64,000 nt of DNA from Epiperipatus broadwayi (GCA_028023455.1 JAQFVV010013400.1:1-64000); one strand, 5' to 3'; counted from the first letter of the stretch, positions 9,284 to 22,520 are shown. The notes: generated by a model from the letters alone, not told the origin. A program made the numbers and translations.

Positions 9284-10555
9284 TGTAAATCTTGGTCTAT
9301 ATTTAAATTCAGAATCATTATATTCCTGAAAAAAAATTTTGTTGATCTTTATTTTATTCTTTCAATTATTTATTAAAAGGGATTAATAATTTATTTTATT
9401 TATAAATAGTAATTAATAATATATTGTAATATAAGATAACGGTTGTGAATTTTTAATTTTCTTAACAGTATATCAAATAGGTTAAATTATATATTAATAG
9501 ATTCATTTATTAATATTTTTATTTACTGCATACATTTAACAAATAAGACATGGAACATAAATCAAAAGAATAATTAATTATTATTTAGTGTGTGTATGCA
9601 TGTATACATGTTTTATGTTTATACAATTAAAATAATAATAAATCATACATATTTAAAATATTATTTTTTATATATAATTATTTTAAACGACATGTAAAAA
9701 TATAATATATTTTGTATTAAATAAATACATATATAAGATATCTTGATTTTAAATTGTATTTTAATATGCAGAATTGTTTTGTTTTATTTTAATATTTATT
9801 TATTATAAAGTTAAAAAACATTTTTATTTCATAAATGCAGATGCATTTAAAAAACAGCTTTACTAAGTAGTAAAAGTTAGCTTGAAACACAGTGGATTAA
9901 ATATCAATGAACCCATAAAAACAGTTTCTAGGGTAGTGATCTAAGTATGCTGGCATTAGGAAAAAAGTATTTAAACCCACGATTTTAGATTGGTTACTTT
10001 CTCTTAATCTGCATCTCAATAAGAATAATTAATGTGTTATATATAATATTAATATTTGAGTTTTACTATAAAAATGAATAACTAGGGGAAGAAAAATGTC
10101 TTATTGAAAAGACTTCTGTGTTTTGAGAAGTATTCTAATATCTTATAATAAATCATATCATTGTATAATACATTTATAGTGCTATGGCATTATATTAATT
10201 TACAGAATGATCAGTGTTACATTATATGCTAAGAAAATAAACCTAAATGATATATGAAATTTGTTATAGATTAAATTTTCAATGATACAATAGTGTTTAT
10301 TATGAAATATCTAAGAATTAGTCAATGCTAATATTACTATAAAATTGAAAAATCTTTTACTACAGAATATTTTATTTAAAACATGATTTCAAGTGGATAA
10401 AAATTTTTTTAAATATTATTATTTGGATATAAGTTAACTTCAAATACCTTTCTTATTTAATATATCATCATACCATAAATAGCATAATAGGATATTAATA
10501 AAAGCTCTAAAGACTCAGTAATTTCATCATGTTTCCACAAATATTGTTGTTATGT

Positions 10556-10557
<2 letters not shown>

Positions 10558-10608
<51 letters not shown>
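10558..10608. repeat. TA microsatellite
   Basis: An uninterrupted run of about 25 TA units. Confidence 0.95.
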
Positions 10609-10610
<2 letters not shown>

Positions 10611-13529
10611 GACCTTTTATTTAGGTCCCTATATTTAATAATCCAAAATTTTAAATCATAATAATATATCTGGCATGAAAATCTTGATGAGTAGCTTTCA
10701 ATAAAGACTGTTCTGGATGCACTAGGAAATTGCTTGAGTGGAGAAGAGATTTTAAACCCAATGTAGGTTTGAAACTAGGGATAAAATAACAAGTTAAAAA
10801 TATTATTATTAACTGGGAGATATATATTGCTATTTTTATTATTATTGAATAGCAATTTAAACAAATAAATTAAATTTGTAAGTCTTGTAAAATGAATTGC
10901 TATAGTTAATTCTTAAGCATATTTTTTGTAGTGAATCTAAAGCTGTCTTGAATAAGTATGAGTAGTTATTAAAAGGAAAGCCAGGTGGAGTAATATTAAT
11001 ATATGCACAGTAAAATTATTGGTCAATTTATTACCAGAAAGCTTTGTAAAATAAAAACTATATATATTAAAACAAAGTTGTAGGGGGGAGGGGTGATTAA
11101 GAAAAAAGAACTAAACAACCACATACTTCAACTCTGATCTTCTAAAATAAGGAGAAGAAAAAAACTAAAAATCAGAAAATTCTGTAATATAATTGAATGG
11201 GATTATAGTATATTGTTATCTAAAAACATGGAATAAAAAAAACCTTGCTATCATTTTAAACACCATCTCCATGACCATATAATTCCTGGGATTCATACTG
11301 GAGAAGGAAATGAAAGCCATGGGGATAAGTCTTTATCTAAATAAATATTACTTCAACTACAGAACAATTCAAGAAAATGTAAGAAATTATTTTTATTTTA
11401 TTAATATTGGTTAATTTTAAGAGTTTAAAAATGACGCACAAATTATTTATAGTTAAAATAAAAAGTTGATAATGTTTGTATTTCATGCCACTATTAAACA
11501 TAAAGCAGAACATATGATCATTTGAAAATCATAATTTCAAAAAAAATAATTCAAAGTAATCTTAAAGAAAGATTTCAGAAGATATCATAAATAAATCAAA
11601 AGTCATTTTATATCATATAATTTTAATAAAGTTAAAAGATAATTGCAAGTGATTTTATTCTCATTTTTTTATTAAGAAATAAACACTCATCTGCTGATTT
11701 TTCCTAGCGTGAACTTGTGTAATGATAGTAATAGAAAATTACCGATTCATTAAAAGGTTAAGGATATCATATTTATAATTGGATAAATCCTTTTTAATAT
11801 TGCTAATCATATAATACTTTGCTAATAAAAATGAAACAAAATAAATATTTACTTTTAAGGTTTTATTGTGAAATATACACCATCATAATAAAGTTTTAAA
11901 ATATTTAAAATGCCAGATTATTTAAAGATTGTTACAAATTGTACCATGAAGGAAATAATAAAATTAATAAAGAATTTTTAAAAAAAAGTTAAAATATGTT
12001 AATTGTAATAAAATTCTAAAGTCACTTTCAAGGAAAAGTATCTGGATTAAAGCGTAAATAAACTGATTTTAGTTATATTCCACTTGAAACATTTATGTCT
12101 TGTCTCACTATGTTAATATCAAATAAATCAATAAATGTCTTTAAAAAGTTTGTTTTGAAGATTATAATAACCTATAAAGTTATTCAGGAAAATTATCTAG
12201 AGAAAAGTAGATAAACCTATCCTTTTAAGTATGCTACAATTGGAAGTGTGGATTTTGTCTTATTAATTATTGGTACAGAAACCATTAAATAATTTTTTTT
12301 TGCCTTTGGAGAAGTGTTCATTATTGCTTTATTATGCATCAAACAGGATAATATATATATATATATATGCATTATTTGGAATTTTTACTCATCATAATAT
12401 CAGTTCTTATCATTTTAACTCACAAGGATGAAATAACTTGGACGAATAATATAAAATTTAATGGAAGAAAATGTTCTTTTATTTTTTTATTTATTATTGC
12501 TGTGTTAGTTATAATACTTACGTCATGTGTTATTTGGGAATTTTGTTTTTAAACATACGTGTTTTATTGTGGTATGAAATATATATATTGAGTTAAAGAA
12601 GAAATATGTGTAATATATATATATATTACATGTATTTTTATTTTTCCGGCTAAGGGAAAACATGATATTATCTAAATTGTTCATCTAAATGGAGAGAAAA
12701 AGAGATTTATTTCTCATATTTTTTAACAGATTTTAATACTTTATTAGAGGTGAACAAACAAATATTTTGTCAAAGATATACTATAATGATCTAATTGCAT
12801 TCTCAGATGAAAGAATTAATATGTTTTTTTTATTGTTTGCCTACAAACTTGTCCACTTTGAATATAAATGTAGGTTGGTCTTTATTGCTTAAATATGTTG
12901 TGCTCTCTCTAACAAAAATATAGTTGTCATTTTAAAATAATTAATGATCATGTGACATATATTTTGGTTTGTCTATTGATACATTAATGGTTCTGCATTG
13001 TGAAATGGAATATGTATATTTCCACTGTTATTGTTAGTGTTGTTTTACCTTGCTATAATATTAAGAATGATTTGTGACCGTTTTTAGCTGATAGGATATG
13101 CCAATAGAATGACCTCCAATAGATTAATATTAATATTAAGCATGGGCTGATGGAGAATCACCTATTGCTGATTCCATGAGAAGATAATTTGGTAGAGGCT
13201 GAGTAATAATTAATGCTTGTTAGCATAAATAATTCTAAAAGAAAGGATATCCATGGTTTGAATTTTATGTTTTCCAAGATGAGGCAAAGCCCACGTGTGT
13301 ATACCCATAGAGAGGTAATAGAATTATCCATATTATTATACAACTGTCATGTTGTTTTTATAGAGCCTCCCTTTTTATTGTTAGATCCCTCATGATGATA
13401 TAGAATTAGTTTTTCCACCATGGATGGTGAAGTATAGTAGTTCAAAAATCATATGTCAAGGATAAAATAATGTTAGATTAAGAAACACTAATCTAGCTAT
13501 AGTGTTGGCATAATTGAAATAATGTTTAT

Positions 13530-13690
13530 GATGTTGTATGATCATCATCAGTTATAGACAGACCAAACCAAGCTCTATTAATGATTGTGGAATTTATAGA
13601 TGCAAGAGCAAGAGATTCACATGGGCAGGGTGGATTTATCTTCATCAAATAATGATTTAACAATGGATTGGTAAGATCAGTTAAGTATTC
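13530..13690 (-). pseudogene. Unidentified open stretch, possibly decayed element
   Basis: About 53 codons on the minus strand lack a stop and have balanced composition, including INPPCPCESLALASINS and IINRAWFGLSITDDD. It ends at TAA. The neighbourhood (13,090-13,690) is less AT-biased than its flanks. I recognise no family. It may be a remnant of a retroelement or a chance frame. Confidence 0.2.
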
Positions 13691-13699
13691 AATAATTAG

Positions 13700-16260
13700 G
13701 TTGTGGACATAGATAATGTTTTAGTGATATATATGTGTAGTTGACTTTTGATGTCTATTCTTACTTTAATTCACCAAACCTATTCATCTCAAATTTTAAT
13801 TAGTTATTAATTGCACAGAATATGATAATTGCCCTTATCATATTCTGATAAAAGAAATGGCTTTAGTATAATGCACTATGTTATAACTTTTGAATTCTAA
13901 ACTTTAAATTTATGCATACCATAAGGTTCTAAATACACTGTTGTTTTTGTAATTTGAATGCTAGTTCAGTTTCAATAGAGATTTCATTATCTTATTCTTT
14001 AAAATAGGCTGAACAGTAATAAGTGATACTCTTAATATCATTGTATAAGTTAGTTGCATTGACTAAGAGTATGGTCAATGATATATCAGGTATTTTTCCT
14101 ATCCCTGAGTTTAATTAAATGTATTGGTTTTATTTCATGCCATGTCTTTGAATTAAAATTTGTAAATATTGTAAATAAAGTTTGTTGTGTTTAAAAATTT
14201 ATTTATTTGCCTGTAGTCTTATTGCTAATCACCATATATACACTATTATTGTTATTGCTATCGACCTATCAGAAGATTATAAATTGAAATCATCATCGAC
14301 CAATATAGTACTATTAACTATATTATGCTATATCATAACAATTTTGTTAAGCCTTATAATTTATTAGTACATTTAATGCATCATCACACAATAATCAAAA
14401 TGTTAATAACTTAGACTACAGATTATTTTAAGTAATAGATTAAAAGATAAATATAATATTGACTTAATTGGTTTAGTTGAACCCACAGAGCTATTATTCA
14501 CTGATCTTGATCACATGGTTTATAATTATTTTAGAAAAGGAATTTGGTAAGTTATTGTATTTATTTATTAAAAAGTTATTCCTATTTTTTAAATATTAAA
14601 GTTATAAGAGTTATTGAGTTCATAAAGTTTATGTGTAACTGCTAAATATAGTTGTTAATTTGAGATTATATTAAGAGCTGTCATGTGCATTATGTTTGGG
14701 TACTGGAAAAATCTTTCTCACTGACCCAAATATATGTTGTATAACAATTTTGAAATGTTTGAACCCTGAGAAGAATTAGTTGTTAAGTTTCAAGGTAGAA
14801 TTTAAATTTGTAATAAATTTTATATCTAGTTAATTATTATAGTTGGACTTGAAATAGATTACTTTCACTGTTTTATGAAAGTCAATCAAACTTTAAGGTA
14901 AATTACTTCTTTGGGCATAAAATGTATAGTTTGTTTTAACTTCATGATAAATACTCTGGTTGAGTCAAGCTTGAAATCCCTATTTTTATGTAGCTTATCT
15001 TTTTACCATTTAATACCATATTAGTTTATAATTTAAGATTTTAGTCTCTATCATTAACATTGTTCTTTAATTTCATCTTGATGGTTCTTTTATTTATTCA
15101 TTCTCATTTGACATTAACTCATTATCATAATTGATTAATCATACATGAACTTTTATTATTTTATCATCTTAACTATTCATTAACTCTTGTTCTATCATCA
15201 TCTTAATCATTCATTATTCTCATACATCTTCATTCTTTTCTCTTCATTCTTAGGTTCATTTCATTCTACTATTTAATCATTACTTATTTTCATCATCCAT
15301 TTAGTCATCTACATCATAATTTACTTATCATTTCATTTATAAGTTTAATTTTATAATCATTCCAGAGATATAATTATTAGTTATTTATTAGTTTACTGAA
15401 TATCAATTTTAACTCATCACATTTTGTTTGTGTGGATTTTAAGGCTGATTTGACTAGAAGTTATTATCTTTATTAATCACCTTGTGATCTTCTTAAGATC
15501 TATAGTTTCATGCTAGTTTTATTCAATAAAGGAATCATTTCGTTAATTTTACATTTTTGTTTTTTTATGCTTATATTCTTGATAATGAAAGTATGATAGG
15601 TTGCATAGGAGAATTCAGTCGCTAAAACGTCCAGCATGATTCATTTAGGACCAGTTCGACCAGTGAGAAGGTTACTATATATATATAGCTTTTTAAGATT
15701 TTAATTAAGAAACATACCTAACAATGTTTGGACAAAATTATCAGGTCATATATTTTTATTATTTATTTACTTTAGAATGCATGTATTTGTTTATAGTGCC
15801 TAAATTTATAAATTATCAAAAAGATAATTTAGATTATCTTAAAAACAAAATTTAAATATGCTTCCTAATATTAATTTTTATTTGTTTTTATTTGAAATCT
15901 TATAGTATGTTTGTTTTTATTATATGTAAAGAGCAATAGATCTTAAGTATGATAATAATCCACAAATTATCTCTGTAATGGTATATATTAAATTAATTGC
16001 ATCATAATTTCTATATTTAAATTAATAATTTCACTTTTATGATTGTAAGAAAGCAGGAAGCAAACTAAATTTATTGAAGTTGTGAATCTCAATATGAAAA
16101 AATTGTACTCTATTTTACTGATGTTTAATTGTTTTATTGTCATTTTACTTCCATTATAACTATTTGGTATTCTATTTTTGAACTATTTGGTTAACATTAA
16201 AACAAATAATTAACATTTGAAAAGGACAAAAAATCATGTGCTGAAAAAAGCTTATTTCTA
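13700..16260. other. AT-rich non-coding DNA
   Basis: No supported gene or element. It contains the TCAT-rich stretch at 15,040-15,350. A slightly GC-richer patch at 15,610-15,660 (GTCGCTAAAACGTCCAGC) is unexplained. Confidence 0.6.
15040..15350. repeat. TCAT-rich low-complexity stretch
   Basis: A degenerate, strongly strand-biased run of TCAT/TTCAT words. It looks like an old tetranucleotide repeat eroded by substitution. Confidence 0.65.
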
Positions 16261-16262
16261 AT

Positions 16263-16263
<1 letters not shown>

Positions 16264-16293
<30 letters not shown>
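16264..16293. repeat. Compound TA/TG microsatellite
   Basis: About 8 TA units followed by about 7 TG units. It sits at the 3' edge of a Penelope-like fragment. Confidence 0.9.
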
Positions 16294-16299
16294 ATGTGT

Positions 16300-16990
16300 A
16301 ACTGTTTTCCTGAAGGTTTGTGATGATGATATTTTAATTGTATTTATATATTGGACTATTTCCATCATCTAATATAAGTATTGAATGTCTTTAAAAAAAT
16401 TTAACTCTAAATATTCCAAATACATTCAACCATTATTATAGCACACAGGTTTCTAAATGTAGTATTATCCTCTCTTCTTCAGGTGTTGATGGTATGATTA
16501 GTGGCAGTACTAGCATTAGAATAGAACCTGGAACCTTAGATTTTGAATATTGAATTTTAAGGTATTTCTCTTAACCAATTGAACCATACTGCCAAAGACA
16601 ACAGTCAATAGAAATTTCATATACTTATCTGTGAGGTTCCACCTGATTTCTCCACTTTTTCCTAAGAGCAAATCTGATTAGTTGTTTCCATACATTGTAT
16701 ATCATCACATTAGGTTCATTTATGGGGTTGTCCACCATTGTCTTGTGAGCAGCTTTTTTAAATTTTCTTCTTTGTAGCTTTCCTTCTCTATCCAATATTT
16801 TTGTATTTTCCCAATTGAACATATGCTCATTGATACATAATATCTTAGAGACATCTGTTTTCTCTCTTCTAAACATCGATTTATGACTGACCTCACTAAT
16901 ATATGATCTTCCACATTCACATGGTATTTTATAGATGCAGGTTATGGTATCTTCTAGTTGTTAAAAAAATCTAAGAATAGCATAATATAT
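16300..16990 (-). mobile_element. PLE-1: Penelope-like element, 3' fragment with GIY-YIG endonuclease
   Basis: The minus strand carries the C-terminal endonuclease (16,960 to 16,625) followed by a 3' untranslated region to about 16,300. That 3' region matches those of PLE-4 and PLE-5: the complement contains a block similar to AATATCATCATCACAAACCTT at its end. The RT domain is missing or unrecognisable upstream, consistent with 5' truncation. Confidence 0.8.
16625..16960 (-). pseudogene. PLE-1 GIY-YIG endonuclease domain
   Basis: The complement of about 16,891-16,936 reads IYKIPCECGRSYISE, close to the canonical Penelope sequence in which YKIPCECG is followed by YIGE. A C-terminal stretch follows with INEHMFNWENTKILDRE and KAAHKTMVDNP, matching the conserved downstream part of these endonucleases (an H...W...IL pattern). 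The reading frame runs from the CECG block to the stop at 16,625 with one frame change near 16,880. The family uses this nuclease for target priming. The Gly of YIG is Ser here, so this copy is probably inactive. Confidence 0.8.
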
Positions 16991-16994
16991 TGAA

Positions 16995-17435
16995 ATTGAA
17001 TTGGTTTCAGATCTATAAGACTACACAGGATAGTTGACATACATTGAGAACATTTAGTGGTTTTTCAGTTTGGGCTGATAGATAATGATAGCAGTTGAAT
17101 GGAAGATGCATTAGATCCTAAAAGTTCAGATGTACTATCCCAAGTTCAAAACTTCTCATTGATGAAAATTATAAATTTGAAACTAGGTTGGGGCATTGAA
17201 TAAGAAGATACAGGATATTAATTTATCAAGTGTTAACATCTGGCATCTATTATTACTTTCTAAATCTTTTATTAAATGGATATAGAAGCTAGACTCATCT
17301 CATATTTTAATAGTTTATATATGTGTTATGCATGTAAATTATTTTGTATAAATAGTACTTATGGATTTGTATTTCCAATTTCTTATATCTTATTTAAATT
17401 ACATAATTTGTTTGAATACATGACTATGCTTTTTT
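16995..17435. other. Unassigned DNA between two Penelope fragments
   Basis: AT-rich sequence in which I could not trace RT motifs on the minus strand. It may contain the degraded upstream part of PLE-1. Confidence 0.35.
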
Positions 17436-17439
17436 TATA

Positions 17440-18060
17440 AATACTATTAGAAGGTCATGAAAATCTATAGTCCTATATGATAACACTACATTTTGTATGG
17501 TGTTCACTTTTTTAAGTATTGTTGGCTTGACTAATAACAGCTAACTGTGGGAATATTAACTGATCTTTAGGTTTATGATAATGAAATTAAGGTGTTGCTG
17601 AATGTATCTATGCTATTCTGTCAAAGTCAACAAAAAACAGAAATTATATGTACTTAACTACAATGGGTTTTTTTTCTTGTTTTTTCCAAGCACACACATT
17701 ATGGATTACCATACAACAATGAATTCTGGAGTTATTTGCAAATTGTCATAAGATAGCTTCTTTTTTTTAGTTTGTTCTCTCTATCCAATATTCTGCTTTT
17801 CTAATTTAACATATATTCATTGATAGATATACGTTCAGCTTTCAATCTTTATTTTATTTTTCACATATTTCACAGATGTACTTCTTGGTTTTTCAGCATT
17901 AAAAGTTTAAACTTTGCAATGGTTAGGATTTCACAGTATGCTATGGCTTTAGAGAGCTGATAATATTATATTGTTTGCAGATTTTGTTTAATTTGATGGC
18001 TATTCTTGATATGTATAAATTCAGTTGATATAGACAATAAAGAATGAATTTTAAAAAAAA
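17440..18060 (-). mobile_element. PLE-2: degenerate Penelope-like 3' fragment
   Basis: It aligns in order with PLE-1 and PLE-3. The block CTCTATCCAATATTCTGC (17,790-17,807) corresponds to CTCTATCCAATATTTTTG in PLE-1, and the stretch around GTATGCTATGGCTTTAGAGAG (17,935-17,955) to the region just upstream of the endonuclease in PLE-3 and PLE-4. No frame remains open. Head-to-tail with PLE-1 on the same strand. Confidence 0.7.
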
Positions 18061-18064
18061 AAAC

Positions 18065-18429
18065 ATTTACAATTGTATTGGGTCATAGAAAGAATTCAGC
18101 AAATAAGTATTATTGTGGATATTTAACAAAAGTGTATGAAACTTGTAATTAAGTAATAATATGTAAAATATTAATGCATTAATAATTGTCCACACTTTCT
18201 TATAGACTATCATTTTATATATCTTTACATTTAATTATTTTTATTACATAGAGAGAAGTAATAATTTCACAGTAGCTGTAGAGTAAGCTTAAATAGGTCA
18301 GGAGAATTAGATAATCTTTAAACAAAGAAATAATTTTAATTGTTTGCAGGTAAATCCAAATTGTACAAAATTTTAATATATATATATGAATAGAAGATGT
18401 ACATGGATATGAACATTTTTTTAAAAAGT
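18065..18429. other. AT-rich spacer
   Basis: No recognisable feature between PLE-2 and LINE-C. Confidence 0.5.
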
Positions 18430-18459
18430 GGTTATATCTTTTTTCCTTCCCACTGATGA

Positions 18460-19035
18460 GTGGGGAAGGTTTTTTGCCAAATGGTCACCATCTCATTTAA
18501 TAATGGAAGGCATTCTTCACTAATTGATCTCATGTTTTATTTCCCATCTATTCATCACCTTATTAATCTAGAAATAAAAAATTCACCCTTTTCAGACCAT
18601 GTTGCACTTGTCACTAAAATTGATCTGGATTTTGATAATAAAAATTTAATATCCACTGTACACACTGTTAGAATATTATTACCATCTAAAACACCTGAGT
18701 TTCTGTTTTCAGAACTTTATATATATTTAAATAAAATGAGTAAGATTGATATCGATCCAGCACAAACCTGGATAGCATATGTAAGCATAGTATCAAACAT
18801 GATTCACTATATTACCAGAGTCACACCATCACCAACAAGCCTTTTGGCACTAATGGAAAATATCTACAAAATTATTATACAGGTGCCATCCTCAGTAAAT
18901 GAATCTCAAAAATTTAAAAATCTTAAAAATGTATATAATGGAACAGAATTAACACTCAAAAAATATCTAGCAACAAAGAAGAGAAGAATATTTATTGGAC
19001 AAACTCATACATGGTCTAGAAACTATATCAGATAG
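18460..19035 (+). pseudogene. LINE-C endonuclease C-terminus and linker
   Basis: A 191-codon open stretch. Residues around 19-30 read SLIDLMFYFPSI and residues 43-55 SPFSDHVALVTKI, the terminal IDL and SDH blocks of APE-type LINE endonucleases (the SDH histidine is catalytic in the family). The remaining 130 residues are the linker to RT, including an AQTWIAYVSIVSNM block equivalent to DTGWFAFINILQTV in LINE-A. The ATG is not a real start: the upstream endonuclease half is missing. It ends at a TAG that would be internal to the full protein. Confidence 0.85.
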
Positions 19036-19430
19036 GTCTTGGGTCACCCTCCTTCAATCAAAGTGCCAACAGCTATCCAAACTTATATAGGAACAGTTAG
19101 TAAGATTTATATGCTGGAACTGGCCTAATTGTATTATAGAGATAGTCTGCAATCTGGAAACTCTTATAACCTTGCAAAAAAATATTTCAGTGAGTCAAAA
19201 GAAGATAATGTTTTCCCAAATGAATTTACAAGGAAACTTGAGTCCATAGCTGAATTTGCCATCCTGTCCTTAATGGGATACCTTGCTTTGTATATCAACA
19301 TTTAAATTTTTTGACTTCCAATTATTTAGCAAATCTAGTAAACTTCCTATCAAAAGAAATATACACAATACAAAATTTATATCCTATATCACTAATATCT
19401 TTTTTTTAAAAAAAAGAAAACATATCAACC

Positions 19431-19771
19431 ATGGAAAAACTAAGACCAATTTCAGTGAGTCCATTGGGGATCAAGTTATTGGAGGCTGTTCTAAAAGTTA
19501 AAATGGAGCCATTATTATACTTATGCTCTCTGAATGCCAATTTGCAAAAAATAGCTCATCCACTAATCAAACAGCTTTTATATTTAAAACTGTTATCGAC
19601 ACAATTACAGTAAAGAAAAAATATGGTCTTGTTGTGATTCAGCTAGATATTAAATCTGCATTTGATACAGTTCCTATTGACATTTTTATTAACACTCTAG
19701 CTGAGATAAATATACCTAAAGCTTACCTTTATGACTTGACAAATTGCTTCAGATCAGGGAGATACATGTAA
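19431..19771 (+). pseudogene. LINE-C RT fingers and motif A
   Basis: MEKLRPISVSPLGIKLLEAV gives the finger block. In the next frame (from 19,523) there is a short NQTAFIFKT stretch and then VIQLDIKSAFDTVPID, RT motif A with the catalytic Asp and the AFD block intact. A one-base shift near 19,520-19,600 separates the frames, and a stop after GRYM at 19,771 ends the second one. Confidence 0.85.
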
Positions 19772-19779
19772 TTATAAAT

Positions 19780-20110
19780 GGGTGAACATCACTGCCTATT
19801 ATCCCCAATTGTTCTATACCTCAAGGTTCACCACTGAGTGCACTTCTCTTCTTATTATACATAAACCCTTTACTAGCAGCCATCAAAAAATAAATGACAG
19901 GCATATATATCACAGACTTAAGCACCAATATTAAGTGTGTTGCTTACGTGGATGATATTGCAATTTTCTTATCATCCAGAAAACAAATTCCACTTGTAAT
20001 AAAATTGCTAAAACAATATACTGACAAATTCAAACTCACATTTAATATGGAAAAAGCAAGTGCATAGCAAATCTTCACAGGATGCAATATTATAGAACAT
20101 TTTAAATCCA
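19780..20110 (+). pseudogene. LINE-C RT motifs B and C
   Basis: From 19,819 the sequence reads PQGSPLSALLFLLYINP (motif B), then after a TAA, KCVAYVDDIAIFLSS with the YVDD box at 19,945-19,956 (motif C). Both catalytic aspartates are kept. The TAA between them and the stop after about 20,065 show the copy is inactive. Confidence 0.85.
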
Positions 20111-20114
20111 GCCT

Positions 20115-20590
20115 TTTTTTAGGTTTTCCTTTTTATTTAAATCCCACACAAATGAGAACAACTATTTAAAACCAACTAACAGATAAAATAGAACATATAA
20201 TTAACTCCATAACAAAATCTTACCTTTCTCTATATGCAAAAGTTTCATTATACAACATGCTAATTATGACTAGAATGATATATTATAACTAATTATAAAA
20301 TTTACAAAGAAATTTATTAACCATAGTTATACATTACTGAGAAAACTTCTGTAGGGTAGAAGGACTTCATCAGCCTCAATCAGAAAGCTCCAGTGTCCAT
20401 TGGCAGGCAATGTCCTGGGTCTACATTTAATAAAAGTATTTGAAATACAGTAATTACTTAATATCATCTCAAGATGTACTGACATGTTTCCTTACCTAGA
20501 AATAACCATTTAAATCACACCTACAGATAGACTACCTCTACTTACACGATATTTAAAGGCTGTTAGAGACTTAGTTCTAGAAATACAAAA
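20115..20590 (+). pseudogene. LINE-C thumb and connecting region, degraded
   Basis: The interval between RT motif C and the C-terminal domain is collinear with what a LINE should contain, but no frame longer than about 30 codons survives. Confidence 0.45.
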
Positions 20591-20592
20591 TC

Positions 20593-21072
20593 TTGTCCAT
20601 ATTCCCCTCAAAGGGTAAATATCAATATTGGGAAGTATTTTTATTACTCTCATCAGCCATAAAAATTCACGAAAAGTCTACACTTAAACTTACAAATAAA
20701 CAACTATATTGCAAATTTAGATATTGGTCACTTGAGACTAAATTCTTTGATTTTCTGGTTAAGATCAACTTTGAAGCATTACCTACCAAATTTTTTTACA
20801 AATATAAAAGACAGACTCAATCAATAGATTATTACTGTGGTCTAAAAGGGGGTCCAAAACCCAATCACATTTATTTCTCATGTCCCAGCTTTCACCAGAT
20901 CAGGGCAGAAATACCAGTCATATTTAAGAATAAAAATATAAATATTGAATATATATTTATGGAATTTGGTAAAGGTCTTTTTCAAATATATGTGCTAATA
21001 TCTTTGTTCTCTATGCTATATGGTGCACAATGTGCATATGTGTATATGAAAACAATTCAAGAAGACCACTAA
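20593..21072 (+). pseudogene. LINE-C C-terminal domain
   Basis: A 159-codon stretch containing FFDFLVKINFEALPTKFFYK, which aligns with the LVDFLLKVNLETLPTSAFLH block of LINE-D, then YYCGLKGGPKPNHIYFSC, a Cys...His...Cys cluster in the position of the C-terminal zinc-binding motif of many LINEs. In LINE-D the first part is CxxC; here only CGLKG remains, so one ligand is lost. Ends at a TAA before the 3' untranslated region. Confidence 0.8.
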
Positions 21073-21261
21073 TTGCATTTAGAAATAAGCTAGAAATAAT
21101 AAAAGAAAAAAATAGAAAAGTTTCCGATTATAAGGTATATATAGAAACCTGGTCAACACTCTCTCAGTCCTCAAAACTATAGCATGCCACACTTGTCTCA
21201 ATAATATTATGTCTTTTTATCGATTTGTTGTATCTAATATCTATGATTTAATTAATTTTGT

Positions 21262-21342
21262 AAAAAAAAAAAAAAATAAATAAATAAGTGTAACCAATGT
21301 TTTTCTGTACAAAGAATGAATAAAGTACCTTTGAAACATAAA
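21262..21342 (+). repeat. LINE-C 3' tail
   Basis: About 14 consecutive A and three TAAA units are followed by GTGTAACCAATG and AATGAATAAAGTACCTTTGA. The last block, with an AATAAA signal, matches the 3' end of LINE-D (TGAATAAAGGTTGCTTTTGA). It probably marks the shared LINE 3' terminus. Confidence 0.7.
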
Positions 21343-21344
21343 TG

Positions 21345-21810
21345 AGAAAAAATGATAAACAAAAATTTCTCAATTTATTTAAATAACTTAAGAATAATGA
21401 ATACATTAATACATAAATGTTAATTAATGGCTTAAAATTAAGAAACCAAAATATTAGCATAAAAAGAGTATTATAATTATGATTTAATAATTTAACCATG
21501 TAAATGGAAAATCATGGAACATAAAAATAAAAGTATTTAAAAATCTTAAATTTATACTCGTAAGTTCATATGTAAGTGTATGCAAGTGTATGCAAATAAA
21601 GAACTGAATTAAGGAAGACTCTCAGCAGAATAAAATTATTTTAAATAAAATAAAAGGAACCCCATAAATAGAATATTATAATAGAGATATTTGATTAATA
21701 CTAAAGTTATAAATGAAAAATTGGAAATAATTATTATATACTGTACTTAATTTATGTATTTAAGATATTTTAGTACATTCTAAATATTTAAATATATAAT
21801 TATAAAATTA
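21345..21810. other. AT-rich spacer
   Basis: No recognisable feature. A minus-strand frame of 83 codons here is driven by T-rich sequence. Confidence 0.5.
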
Positions 21811-21826
21811 TATGAATGAATGATAT

Positions 21827-22419
21827 ATAGGGTATATGAGCACAGACTTTTACATGACCCACCACACTCCACACTATCTCATAACAGTGATACGCTTGAA
21901 CACATATATGTTGAAAAAAATAAATAATCAGCAATATACATATTTCATGCTAAACCAGCAATCATCAGTTGGTCCAGATTACCATCTCTACACAAATATG
22001 CTATAAGTGCTCAGATATATATTAAAATAGCCAAACCTCACACTTTAATGGACAAGCTTCAATCTACTCCACACTGCAACTCTTCAACGTCCATCCAATT
22101 GAAAATCTTATAATGGAATGCTCAAAGGCCACCCTGAGGCTGGGATTCTAGTCAATTGGATGGACGGTTGAAGAGTTGCAGTGTGGAATAGATTGAAGCC
22201 TGTCCGTTAAAGTGTAAGGTTTGGCTATCTTAATATATATCTGAGCACTTATAGCATGTATGTGTAGAGATAGTAATCTGGACCAACTGCTGATTGCTGG
22301 TTTAGCATGAAATACGAATATTGGTGATTATTTATCTTTTCAACATACATGTGTTCAAGCGTATCACTGTTATGAGATAGTGTGGAGAGTGGTGGATCAT
22401 GTGAAAGTCTGTGCTCATA

Positions 22420-22498
<79 letters not shown>

Positions 22499-22520
22499 TA
22501 ATAAGTCTGTGTGTTTCAGT
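21827..22520. mobile_element. Foldback element F1
   Basis: Two arms of about 280 bp form a giant imperfect hairpin turning near 22,120. ATAGGGTATATGAGCACAGA at 21,827 is mirrored by CTGTGCTCATATACCCTATA ending near 22,427, and successive blocks (TGCTAAACCAGCA, CCAGATTAC, ACTTTAATGGACA, CTCTTCAACGTCCATCC) recur inverted on the right. After the right arm come TA and GA repeats. TATGAATGAATGATAT lies immediately before (21,811-21,826) and after (22,521-22,536) the structure, a 16-bp target-site duplication candidate. Related to F2-F5. No coding capacity. Confidence 0.85.
22425..22498. repeat. Compound TA/GA microsatellite in F1
   Basis: About 24 TA units followed by about 13 GA units, inside the F1 target duplication and at the outer end of its right arm. 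Confidence 0.95.

Larger units (their letters stand above)
18430..21342 (+). mobile_element. LINE-C: 5'-truncated APE-type LINE with 3' end
   Basis: In order on the plus strand: endonuclease C-terminus (18,460-19,035), RT fingers and motif A (19,431-19,690), motif B (about 19,819), motif C YVDD (about 19,945), a connecting region, a C-terminal DFL...LPT domain (20,593-21,072), and a 3' tail with a run of A and a sequence like GAATAAAGTACCTTTGAAAC. The endonuclease N-terminus is absent, so it is 5' truncated. Stops and frameshifts break it into at least four frames. Less decayed than LINE-A at the active site. Confidence 0.9.

Noticed and set aside
18444-18469. CCTTCCCACT/AGTGGGGAAGG hairpin as a terminator
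   Set aside because: It lies in the LINE-C endonuclease region, and intrinsic terminators are not expected in a eukaryotic nuclear genome.
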